In this document: positions 1 to 5,632 of the stretch, piece after piece
Numbering within the stretch: the stretch's first letter is position 1
Layout: every line of letters starts with the position of its first letter
DNA from: Gammaproteobacteria bacterium
Lineage (GTDB): Bacteria > Pseudomonadota > Gammaproteobacteria > Pseudomonadales > Pseudomonadaceae
Direction of reading: 5' to 3'
NCBI GenBank assembly: GCA_012800475.1
Contig: JAAZJF010000041.1
Coordinates: 1-6,630, forward strand
DNA: 6,630 nucleotides
Program-made: the position numbers and the translations under genes
The notes under the pieces: model-generated
Told to the model about the DNA's origin: nothing
Database searches by the model: none
Seen by the model: only the letters and a program-made list of their open reading frames with translations

Positions 1-693
1 AAGCTGACTCAATTGACCGGCCTTGATACCGCACAGCATGCCGACAACAGCCCACCTGCACCTGCACAGGAATGGGCGCCAACGGCAAGCTATGAGTATG
101 ATGCTGTTGATTTTGATGGCCACGCACATTTTTCGACTGATGATTATTCTGGCATGCCCACTCAGGCTCCAGCTCAGTCCTACAAAAAACACGACCGTGC
201 CGATAAACCATGGTCTAAAAGCAGCGCTCCCGCACGCCAATCAAAACGTGCACAAGTGACTGTAGAAACCCCGCACTTGGCCGCTCTGCGTACCTTGTTG
301 CATCATCCACACCTTGCTTTAAAAGTCGATACTGCAAGTAAACTTGCCGCAGAAGATGACCTGTACGCACAACTGCTCGTCTCATTATTAGAAGCGCTGC
401 AGAAGAGTCCAGACCTGGATCCTTTACAGTTAATGACACGCTGGTACGGCACCGAACAAGGTAATCTTTTACTGGCTCTTGCTGAAAAAGAATGGCTGAT
501 TAACGAAGACAACCTTGAACAACAATTTTTCGACACCATAACTCGTTTAGCGACAACTCAACGCGAGCGCTTGATTGAGCAATTACTCAACAAGGCCCGA
601 TCAGATGTACTGACGAGCGAAGAAAAACAACACTTACGTGAATTGTTTGAACAACATAACAATCCACCAAGTACTGCCGAAACTGGCAATTAA
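1..693 (+). CDS. dnaG: DNA primase DnaG, C-terminal part (5' end outside window)
   Basis: The frame is open from base 1 and ends at TAA 691-693, so the gene starts upstream and 230 residues are visible. The first residues (KLTQLTGLD) look like the end of the catalytic core. A Pro/Ala/Ser-rich linker of roughly 80 residues follows. From about base 265 there is a helical domain containing HLAALRTLLHHPHLALKV and, near the end, LTSEEKQHLRELFEQ; this matches the DnaB-helicase-binding domain of bacterial primases. In the family, DnaG makes RNA primers at the replication fork and this domain docks it on the helicase. The zinc-binding and TOPRIM domains would lie outside the window, so catalytic residues cannot be checked. 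The position just before rpoD on the same strand is the classic rpsU-dnaG-rpoD arrangement and supports the call. A TTG at base 13 is in frame but is an internal codon, not the start. Confidence 0.93.
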   Translation, partial: KLTQLTGLDTAQHADNSPPAPAQEWAPTASYEYDAVDFDGHAHFSTDDYSGMPTQAPAQSYKKHDRADKPWSKSSAPARQSKRAQVTVETPHLAALRTLLHHPHLALKVDTASKLAAEDDLYAQLLVSLLEALQKSPDLDPLQLMTRWYGTEQGNLLLALAEKEWLINEDNLEQQFFDTITRLATTQRERLIEQLLNKARSDVLTSEEKQHLRELFEQHNNPPSTAETGN

Positions 694-707
694 GCTGCTA
701 TATACAG

Positions 708-713
708 TATAAT
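708..713 (+). promoter_or_regulatory. Possible rpoD promoter, -10 box TATAAT
   Basis: A perfect TATAAT lies in the 68-base gap between dnaG and rpoD, 48 bases before the rpoD start. The best -35 match is poor: CTGGCA at 683-688, four of six matches but with a 19-base spacer, lying inside the end of dnaG. An internal promoter between dnaG and rpoD would let sigma factor be made independently of primase, as is known for this operon in E. coli. The 11 bases TATATACAGTA (699-709), overlapping the -10 box, equal the right half of the LexA consensus, but the left half is absent. Confidence 0.4.
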
Positions 714-761
714 ATGCATCTTTATTGCCGTTCGGCCCAGACCTTTCATGGATAGGGTGAT

Positions 762-2615
762 ATGTCCGCAAAATCACAACAATCTCGTTTAAAAGAATTA
801 ATCGCCCTCGGTCGTGAGCAGGGATACCTGACTTACGCTGAGGTCAATGACCACCTTCCTGAAGATATTTCTGATCCAGAACAGGTCGAAGATATTATTC
901 GCATGATCAATGACATGGGAATTAATGTCTCTGAAGCGGCGCCAGATGCTGACTCTCTGCTATTAGCAGGCTCAGATACTGATGAATCAGCTGCTGAAGA
1001 AGCCGCTGCTGCATTAGCCGCTGTTGAAACAGATATTGGCCGCACCACTGACCCTGTACGTATGTATATGCGTGAAATGGGTACAGTTGAGCTGCTGACC
1101 CGTGAAGGCGAAATCGAAATCGCTAAGCGTATCGAAGAAGGTATCCGTGAAGTCATGGGCGCTATCGCTCACTTCCCAGGTACAGTTAACGGTATCCTCG
1201 AAAGCTTTGACCGCGCCATCACCGAAGGCACACGTCTGACCGACGTCTTCAACGGCTATATTGATGCCGATGATGAAATTGCCGAGCAACCGTCACCTGC
1301 TGTTGCTAAAGCTGCTGCTGAAGCAAAAAAAGCAAAAGAGGATGACGAAGAAGACGAAGACGCTGAAGAAGCTGAAGAGGAAGAGGAAGAAGCCGGCGAC
1401 GGTGGTCCTGACCCTGAAGTTGCTAAGCAACGCTTTGGTGCAGTCGCTGAACAATTAGCTAAAGCTGAAAAAATTCTGCAAAAGCACAAGCGCAATAGCA
1501 AACAAGCCGTTGCTGCTCTACAAGAGCTGGCCGAATTGTTTATGCCCATTAAGTTGGTCCCAAAACAATACGATGCGCTTGTTGCTCACGTACGCAGCGC
1601 CTTAACACGCTTGCGCACCCAAGAACGTGCCATTATGCAGTTGTGTGTGCGTGATGCGCGCATGCCGCGTACTGACTTCCTCAAGCACTTCCCAGGCAAC
1701 GAAATTGATCTGGAGTGGGCGGTTAAGCTCAGTGAAGGCAAGTCACGCTACGCAGCTAATCTTGCACCTCTGGTGGAAGAAATTCAGCGCAATCAGCAAA
1801 TCTTGATCGCTTTAGAAGAAGAAACGTCATTAACCGTTCTTGAAATTAAAGATATCAACCGTCGCATGTCGATTGGTGAAGCTAAAGCAGGTCGCGCCAA
1901 GAAAGAAATGGTTGAAGCTAACCTACGTCTGGTGATCTCCATTGCTAAGAAGTACACCAACCGTGGCTTACAGTTCTTGGACTTGATTCAGGAAGGTAAC
2001 ATCGGCTTGATGAAAGCGGTGGATAAGTTCGAATACCGCCGTGGTTATAAGTTCTCAACCTATGCTACTTGGTGGATTCGTCAAGCTATTACACGCTCGA
2101 TTGCTGACCAAGCGCGCACCATTCGTATTCCTGTGCATATGATTGAGACCATAAATAAACTCAACCGTATCTCACGCCAAATGCTGCAAGAAATGGGTCG
2201 CGAACCCACGCCTGAAGAGCTTGGCGAGCGCATGGAAATGTCCGAAGATCGCGTGCGTAAAGTCCTGAAGATTGCTAAAGAGCCGATCTCAATGGAAACG
2301 CCGATTGGTGATGATGAAGACTCCCATTTGGGTGACTTTATTGAAGACGCCACGATGCAATCACCCATTGATATTGCCACAATCGAAAGCCTCAAAGAAT
2401 CGACCCGTGATGTCTTGGGCGGTTTGACTGAGCGCGAAGCTAAAGTTCTACGTATGCGTTTTGGTATTGATATGAATACTGACCACACGCTCGAAGAAGT
2501 CGGCAAACAGTTTGATGTGACCCGTGAGCGGATTCGTCAAATTGAAGCCAAGGCGCTACGCAAATTGCGTCATCCATCTCGTAGTGAGCATTTGCGCTCC
2601 TTCCTTGATGAGTAA
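762..2615 (+). CDS. rpoD: RNA polymerase primary sigma factor RpoD (sigma-70)
   Basis: This 617-residue protein directs RNA polymerase to housekeeping promoters. Region 1.1 covers about residues 1-80, with GYLTYAEVNDHLPEDI. Region 1.2 (DPVRMYMREMGTVELLTREGE) starts near 97. A non-conserved region follows with a very acidic run at about 193-210. Region 2 spans about 384-460, including NLRLVISIAKKYTNRGLQFL, the melting/-10 segment YKFSTYATWWIRQAI and RSIADQARTIRIPVHM. Region 3 is about 461-540. Region 4 ends with the -35-binding helix-turn-helix TLEEVGKQFDVTRERIRQIE near 576-595. Length and start (MSAKSQQSRLKELI) agree with Pseudomonas RpoD. The ATG follows AGGGTGAT, a moderate ribosome site reading as part of the extended anti-SD complement. 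An ATG at 748 is out of frame. No key region is missing; only the acidic spacer looks lineage-specific. A strong terminator follows 5 bases after the stop. Confidence 0.99.
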   Translation: MSAKSQQSRLKELIALGREQGYLTYAEVNDHLPEDISDPEQVEDIIRMINDMGINVSEAAPDADSLLLAGSDTDESAAEEAAAALAAVETDIGRTTDPVRMYMREMGTVELLTREGEIEIAKRIEEGIREVMGAIAHFPGTVNGILESFDRAITEGTRLTDVFNGYIDADDEIAEQPSPAVAKAAAEAKKAKEDDEEDEDAEEAEEEEEEAGDGGPDPEVAKQRFGAVAEQLAKAEKILQKHKRNSKQAVAALQELAELFMPIKLVPKQYDALVAHVRSALTRLRTQERAIMQLCVRDARMPRTDFLKHFPGNEIDLEWAVKLSEGKSRYAANLAPLVEEIQRNQQILIALEEETSLTVLEIKDINRRMSIGEAKAGRAKKEMVEANLRLVISIAKKYTNRGLQFLDLIQEGNIGLMKAVDKFEYRRGYKFSTYATWWIRQAITRSIADQARTIRIPVHMIETINKLNRISRQMLQEMGREPTPEELGERMEMSEDRVRKVLKIAKEPISMETPIGDDEDSHLGDFIEDATMQSPIDIATIESLKESTRDVLGGLTEREAKVLRMRFGIDMNTDHTLEEVGKQFDVTRERIRQIEAKALRKLRHPSRSEHLRSFLDE

Positions 2616-2620
2616 TACCC

Positions 2621-2646
2621 AAAACCCCCGTTAATCGGGGGTTTTT
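2621..2646 (+). terminator. Intrinsic terminator of the dnaG-rpoD operon
   Basis: CCCCCG (2625-2630) pairs with CGGGGG (2636-2641) around a TTAAT loop, and the stem is extended by AAAA/TTTT. A run of five T follows the GC stem. It begins five bases after the rpoD stop codon and separates rpoD from the tRNA gene. Confidence 0.92.
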
Positions 2647-2671
2647 CTTTACAGCTTTCGCACACATTTGT

Positions 2672-2699
2672 TTGCGTCTTGTCAGCACACAGGTATAAT
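2672..2699 (+). promoter_or_regulatory. Promoter of the tRNA-Ile2 gene
   Basis: A perfect -10 box TATAAT sits at 2694-2699, 15 bases before the mature tRNA. The -35 candidate TTGCGT (2672-2677) keeps only TTG, with a 16-base spacer. Bases after the -10 box (CATGCGC) form a GC-rich discriminator, the type seen at stable-RNA promoters that are repressed in the stringent response. The promoter lies downstream of the rpoD terminator, so the tRNA is probably transcribed on its own. Confidence 0.7.
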
Positions 2700-2714
2700 C
2701 ATGCGCTGCAATTG

Positions 2715-2791
2715 GGGCCTGTAGCTCAGTTGGTTAGAGCAGAGGACTCATAATCCTTTGGTCCACGGTTCAAGTCCGTGCAGGCCCACCA
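2715..2791 (+). tRNA. tRNA-Ile2 (CAU anticodon, lysidine type), reads AUA
   Basis: A complete 77-base cloverleaf is present. The acceptor stem is GGGCCTG/CAGGCCC, the D arm GCTC/GAGC, the anticodon loop CTCATAA with CAT at 2749-2751, the T arm CACGG/CCGTG, the discriminator base A and an encoded CCA (2789-2791). A CAU anticodon could mean elongator Met, initiator Met or Ile2. The initiator is unlikely because position 1 pairs with 72 (G-C) and the three G-C pairs of the anticodon stem are absent. Ile2 is favoured because the acceptor has C4-G69 and C5-G68, known positive determinants for the lysidine synthase TilS in E. coli, whereas E. coli elongator Met has U4 and A5. The variable loop TGGTC also matches E. 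coli ileX as I remember it. Automated annotation often labels such genes tRNA-Met. Confidence 0.93.
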
Positions 2792-3101
2792 TTTGCAACG
2801 CTACGACTAACAAGACCTACAAGCACATCACCTGCATTGTTCTTCGCTGATCAACATCAGTGCACTGCACGCTAATAACCTGCACTCAGCAACTGTGATT
2901 TCAGCATCAGCATGACAAGAGCCTTTTTATACAGCCACCCTTTCTCAGCCCAGCCTGATACCGTGCAATCTTACTCAAGCCTTGCATGCTCCTTTATGAC
3001 TATAACGGCCGCAGCATGACCACAAGCGCTGTACTCAACATCCTATTGCACAGTGACCTAAGCGCCACCACGGCCTCAACAGCACGCCAGAAGACTGACT
3101 T
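2792..3101. other. 310-base stretch without a convincing gene
   Basis: No known RNA gene or clear coding region is seen between the tRNA and the zinc-ribbon gene. No GC stem with a T tract ends the tRNA transcript; the T run at 2923-2927 (GCCTTTTTAT) has no matching upstream arm. A small dyad CTGAT-CAAC-ATCAG lies at 2847-2860 without a T tract. One short ORF (2986-3105, 39 codons, or from ATG 3016, 29 codons) ends in an ATGA overlap with the next gene but lacks a ribosome site. A TATAAC at 3001-3006 is a weak -10 candidate for the downstream gene with no good -35 box. Confidence 0.6.
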
Positions 3102-3383
3102 ATGAAGATTGCTCTATGGACAGCTTTCGTTGTATTGCTACTTTTCAATGCGCCTGTGTTGATTGATATTGCTCTGAGTTTAATGACTTTATATAGCGCT
3201 TATATTGTATTGGCTGTTATCGGCGGCGTGTTTATTCTGCTGGGTCACTGGATCTATTTTAACGTCGCAGATCTTTTCCAACGCCTCAAGCAAACCAAGC
3301 ACAGGCAGTTATGCCCAAGCTGTAACACTAAAATAGCGAAGACAGCCATTGAGTGCCCAACCTGCGGGCATCAGCTACATTAA
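3102..3383 (+). CDS. Small membrane protein with C-terminal zinc ribbon, function unknown
   Basis: I do not recognise this 93-residue protein as a named family. Two hydrophobic segments are visible, at about residues 5-28 and 32-54, joined by a very short turn, so it should be a helical hairpin in the inner membrane. A basic linker (RLKQTKHR, about 61-68) follows. Then comes a rubredoxin-like or zinc-ribbon knuckle pair: CPSC at 71-74 and CPTCG at 85-89, spaced C-x2-C-x10-C-x2-C, probably binding one zinc. The positive linker suggests the ribbon is cytoplasmic. The ATG is the first possible start because an in-frame TGA lies at 3096-3098. The upstream AGAAGA (3089-3094) is a weak ribosome site. 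It stands alone between the tRNA and a strong terminator. Zinc ribbons of this kind often mediate protein or nucleic acid contacts, but no specific role can be assigned. Confidence 0.8.
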   Translation: MKIALWTAFVVLLLFNAPVLIDIALSLMTLYSAYIVLAVIGGVFILLGHWIYFNVADLFQRLKQTKHRQLCPSCNTKIAKTAIECPTCGHQLH

Positions 3384-3405
3384 AGTTACAGCGCTGATCA
3401 AGCAC

Positions 3406-3442
3406 AAAAAAATCCGCTCACATCATCTGTGAGCGGATTTTT
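3406..3442. terminator. Bidirectional intrinsic terminator between convergent units
   Basis: TCCGCTCACA (3413-3422) pairs perfectly with TGTGAGCGGA (3428-3437) around a five-base loop TCATC. It is flanked by A-rich bases on the left and TTTTT on the right, so each strand gets a U tract after the stem. On the plus strand it ends the zinc-ribbon gene, 22 bases after its stop. On the minus strand it ends the symporter/small-protein operon. Confidence 0.92.
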
Positions 3443-3446
3443 ATTA

Positions 3447-3493
3447 TGCAGCAACTCAGCGCTGCAGCCTGCTAGAACTCTAGCTCAGCAGGC
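3447..3493. repeat. Two further hairpin-forming inverted repeats in the minus-strand 3' UTR
   Basis: TGCAGC (3447-3452) can pair with GCTGCA (3461-3466) across 8 bases. Next to it GCCTGCT (3467-3473) can pair with AGCAGGC (3487-3493). Inside the second, CTAGA-AC-TCTAG (3472-3483) is an alternative perfect hairpin. Neither has a T tract. They lie between the stop of the 43-residue gene and the bidirectional terminator, giving the operon a structured 3' end that may protect the mRNA. Confidence 0.5.
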
Positions 3494-3516
3494 GCTCAAC
3501 GCTTAACTGTGCCTTA

Positions 3517-3648
3517 CTAAACCAAGGTATCACCGTCTTTCTTAGCTTTGCGTATATCTCTAATCAGCGCGACACAGAGCGTCAGCAACACCAGAGTTGA
3601 TAGCACAGGCCAAATTAACACATAAAAAGTTAATCCAAATGTCGACAT
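3517..3648 (-). CDS. Putative transporter small subunit, 43 residues, single membrane helix
   Basis: The minus strand encodes MSTFGLTFYVLIWPVLSTLV and then LLTLCVALIRDIRKAKKDGD-TLV before TAG (3517-3519). One hydrophobic helix spans about residues 5-29 and ends in a strongly basic tail (R30, R33, K34, K36, K37), so the C terminus should be cytoplasmic. A strong ribosome site AAGGAGAG (3654-3661) sits 5 bases before the ATG and overlaps the stop codon of the symporter, leaving an 11-base gap and implying translational coupling. From memory, Pseudomonas and relatives have a conserved family of about 43 residues annotated 'putative transporter small subunit' that is found next to sodium:solute symporters, and length, start and context all fit. 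The likely role is an accessory or stabilising subunit of the neighbouring permease; that role is inference. Confidence 0.85.
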   Translation of the reverse strand: MSTFGLTFYVLIWPVLSTLVLLTLCVALIRDIRKAKKDGDTLV

Positions 3649-3659
3649 CTTAACTCTCC

Positions 3660-5291
3660 TTAAACTTGCGCTTCTTTATGGAATTCAATCACGCGTTCAT
3701 CAATAGTCTCAAAGTTAAAGTCAGGCGCTTTACTGCGTAAAGTGATTAAAGTACAGATCACCGTACTTGCGCCATACGCCGTTAACGAGCTCAGCAACAC
3801 AATATACTCACGCAAGAAACCGACGGTAAAGAAGACTAAAACTAAGGCGGTGATGACACCGACCACCAAGCCGGCCATGCGACCGAAGAAGCCAAACGTC
3901 ATTAAACCAATGACCACACCACCGCCCACTGCAGCACAGATCTCAAAGAAGACCGCCACCGCACCTTCAATCGGCAACCAATTAAAGCGCACGATTAAAA
4001 ATAGCAGGAAGGACACCGCAACGGATATCGTGAACGCAGCGTTTGTCACGCGACTCCAGTACAGACTCGCAATCACTGGGAAGACAATAGAACCCCACAA
4101 GGCACCCACAAAAATCAGCATGGATAAAATATCCAATTTCAAGCTGGCAAACACCACGCCAAGTAATGCGGCAACCACCATGGTCAAACGGCCAACCCAC
4201 AACATTTTTAGCGGATCAGGTTTGTTTTTTGCAACATGTTTAGCGTACACATCCGTCATCACAATCGCTGATAAAGCCGATAAATCCGAGTCAGCCGTAG
4301 AGGATAACGAGCCAATCACCATGACAAATAGCATCGCCACCATAAAGGGCGGTAAATATGTCGCGGCCATTTGTGGGATTAAGTTATTGAGGTCGCCATC
4401 AATCGGTGTGACCCCGGCCAGCAATGCCAGTAAACCCAACATCCCTAAACCAATCACAATCGAGCCATAGCCAATGGTTGCGGTAATAAAGCTGGGTTTA
4501 ATCAGGTCTTCACGCACGGCAAATAAGCGCTGCGCAATGGTTTGGTTACCAATGGCATACGCCAGTACGGCCACAAAAAACGGTGCGCCCTGCTCTAAAA
4601 TCGCGGTGGTAGAGAAAAAATCTTGTTGTTCTAGGGTTAGATTCGCCATCCCCGTCTCAAACAGATCCGGCCCACCCAGCTGGAAGAACATCATTGGAAT
4701 AATAATCACTGCCGCTAAAATCATCGCGACCAGTTGCGCAAAGTCCGTATAGACCGATGCTCTAAAACCCGACCACAAGGTGTAGGACAACACCCCAAAG
4801 CCTGCAATCATCACACCTTGTACAAAGCTTAAGGGGGATAAAATATCCACCAACGCACCGGCTGCAGTGAAGTTCACCATCAAGCTGATGATGCTTCCCA
4901 CAACGTTAGAACCGGCCAAAATCATCTGGCTGGAACTGCCGTGCCGTGCATGCATAATTTCTGCGAGGGTGTGGGCATTGGGGGCCAGTTTGCGAAAACG
5001 ACGACCAAAGGGGTAGATAAATAAAATCATCAAGGCCCCCCAAAACCCGTAGTGGATCGCCCCGGAAAAGCCATATTTATAGCCTGAACTGGCCGCTGCA
5101 TAGAAAGAGGCAGCCCAGATCCAAGTGGCGGTCATACTCGCTGCCGACATGCCATAGCCGACCGAGCCATTGGCCGTCATATAGCCATCAGCGTTTTCTT
5201 GTTTTTTACCAATACGTAATGTTAAGAGGAAGGTTACGCCATAGAACCCGAGCAGGATCAATAGCGCACTACTTGTTGAGAACTGAAACAT
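3660..5291 (-). CDS. Sodium:solute symporter family (SSS) permease, substrate unknown
   Basis: A 543-residue inner-membrane protein with many hydrophobic segments across its whole length, in the usual size range of the SSS family, which imports solutes using the sodium gradient. Family-type features include a conserved early region (ATWIWAASFYAAASSGYKYG, about 55-74), WSGFRASVYTDFAQ (173-186), GNQTIAQRLFAVR (248-260) and SLSSTADSDLSALSAI (328-343), where the Ser/Thr residues correspond to the Na2 sodium site. The tail after about 520 is charged and cytoplasmic. Overall it resembles the urea/DUR3-like and other uncharacterised branches more than PutP, but I cannot name the substrate. The start is supported by AAGGAGT (5296-5302), four bases before the ATG. 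The 43-residue small protein follows in the same operon, with its ribosome site overlapping this gene's TAA. No domain is missing and no frameshift is seen. Confidence 0.9.
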   Translation of the reverse strand: MFQFSTSSALLILLGFYGVTFLLTLRIGKKQENADGYMTANGSVGYGMSAASMTATWIWAASFYAAASSGYKYGFSGAIHYGFWGALMILFIYPFGRRFRKLAPNAHTLAEIMHARHGSSSQMILAGSNVVGSIISLMVNFTAAGALVDILSPLSFVQGVMIAGFGVLSYTLWSGFRASVYTDFAQLVAMILAAVIIIPMMFFQLGGPDLFETGMANLTLEQQDFFSTTAILEQGAPFFVAVLAYAIGNQTIAQRLFAVREDLIKPSFITATIGYGSIVIGLGMLGLLALLAGVTPIDGDLNNLIPQMAATYLPPFMVAMLFVMVIGSLSSTADSDLSALSAIVMTDVYAKHVAKNKPDPLKMLWVGRLTMVVAALLGVVFASLKLDILSMLIFVGALWGSIVFPVIASLYWSRVTNAAFTISVAVSFLLFLIVRFNWLPIEGAVAVFFEICAAVGGGVVIGLMTFGFFGRMAGLVVGVITALVLVFFTVGFLREYIVLLSSLTAYGASTVICTLITLRSKAPDFNFETIDERVIEFHKEAQV

Positions 5292-5487
5292 TCTTACTCC
5301 TTATGCCGTGACCGTCACAAGCAGGACAGATGTTATCCACGGCGATATTGCGTCACTAAACAGAGTCAGCAAGATGAGCTCTGCAGTGCATAAAAGAATG
5401 CTGCCAAAGGCAAATAAGACCCAGCACATAGGTGCAGATCAGACAACTGCCAACGTTTTATAGGGGGAAGCGCCCCGCAGCGATGAG

Positions 5488-5501
5488 CCGATTAGAATCG
5501 G
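5488..5501. repeat. Perfect palindrome CCGATT-AG-AATCGG, possible operator
   Basis: Six-base arms are separated by two bases. It lies about 200 bases upstream of the symporter start. There is no T tract, so it is not a terminator. The half site AATCGG occurs again at 5559-5564. It could be a binding site for a dimeric regulator or a hairpin in the symporter leader RNA. Confidence 0.4.
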
Positions 5502-5509
5502 AAGATGTA

Positions 5510-5535
5510 CAAATACTGCCTATTTATTGTATTTG
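5510..5535. repeat. Inverted repeat CAAATAC-N12-GTATTTG, possible operator
   Basis: Two perfect seven-base arms (5510-5516 and 5529-5535) have centres 19 bases apart, about two helical turns, which suits a dimeric DNA-binding protein. The right arm overlaps a minus-strand -10-like TACAAT (5527-5532). It lies only 8 bases from the CCGATT palindrome. Confidence 0.4.
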
Positions 5536-5542
5536 CGACAGC

Positions 5543-5593
5543 AAAAAACCATAACATTAATCGGCAAGATAACCAAATAACGTCATGGTTTTT
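5543..5593 (-). terminator. Weak terminator-like inverted repeat after the EamA gene
   Basis: AAAAACCAT (5544-5552) can pair with ATGGTTTTT (5585-5593), with two more pairs inside, around a loop of about 26 bases. Read on the minus strand, the stem ends in six T. It starts 39 bases after the EamA stop. The large loop and AT-rich stem make it a poor terminator, but no better one is seen here. Confidence 0.35.
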
Positions 5594-5632
5594 ATATTTT
5601 CAGACTGAATCTTTACCTTTAAAAGTGGTCGC

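Larger units (their letters stand above)
5292..5632. other. 341-base region between the EamA permease and the symporter
   Basis: Both flanking genes are on the minus strand, so this holds the 3' end of one unit and the control region of the next. It contains a weak terminator-like repeat near the EamA gene, two inverted repeats (5488-5501 and 5510-5535) and a GGGG/CCCC pair (5463-5476). A possible minus-strand 42-codon hydrophobic ORF (5301-5429) ends in TAA overlapping the symporter ribosome site but lacks its own. Promoter candidates on the minus strand are TTGGCA (5448-5453) with TATGTG (5425-5430) at a 17-base spacing, and a -10-like TACAAT at 5527-5532; neither is strong. Confidence 0.5.

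Noticed and set aside
1261..1458. 65-codon plus-strand ORF rich in Lys in the rpoD acidic region
   Set aside because: It is a frame-shifted reading of the GAA/GAC-rich tract; the Lys/Leu richness follows directly from that repeat.
2081..2506. 141-codon minus-strand ORF inside rpoD
   Set aside because: It is antisense to the conserved regions 2-4 of the sigma factor; its Ser/Arg/Ile-rich composition reflects the coding strand.
2440..2688. 82-codon minus-strand ORF across the rpoD end
   Set aside because: It runs through the rpoD terminator hairpin and the tRNA promoter's upstream edge, and has no family resemblance.
2847..2860. CTGAT-CAAC-ATCAG hairpin as a tRNA terminator
   Set aside because: The stem is short with no G/C-rich core and no T tract follows.
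2792..3101. Integrated element or attachment site at the tRNA 3' end
   Set aside because: No direct repeat of the tRNA 3' end, integrase or mobile-element gene is visible in the window.
3742..4470. 242-codon plus-strand ORF inside the symporter gene
   Set aside because: It lies fully antisense to a clear SSS permease. Its Lys/Thr-rich, patternless protein is what the reverse of a hydrophobic membrane gene gives, and no domain is recognisable.
5401..5460. Sigma-54 promoter upstream of the symporter
   Set aside because: GG and GC elements occur (for example GGGTCTTATTTGC on the minus strand), but the spacing between them is not the required 10 bases.
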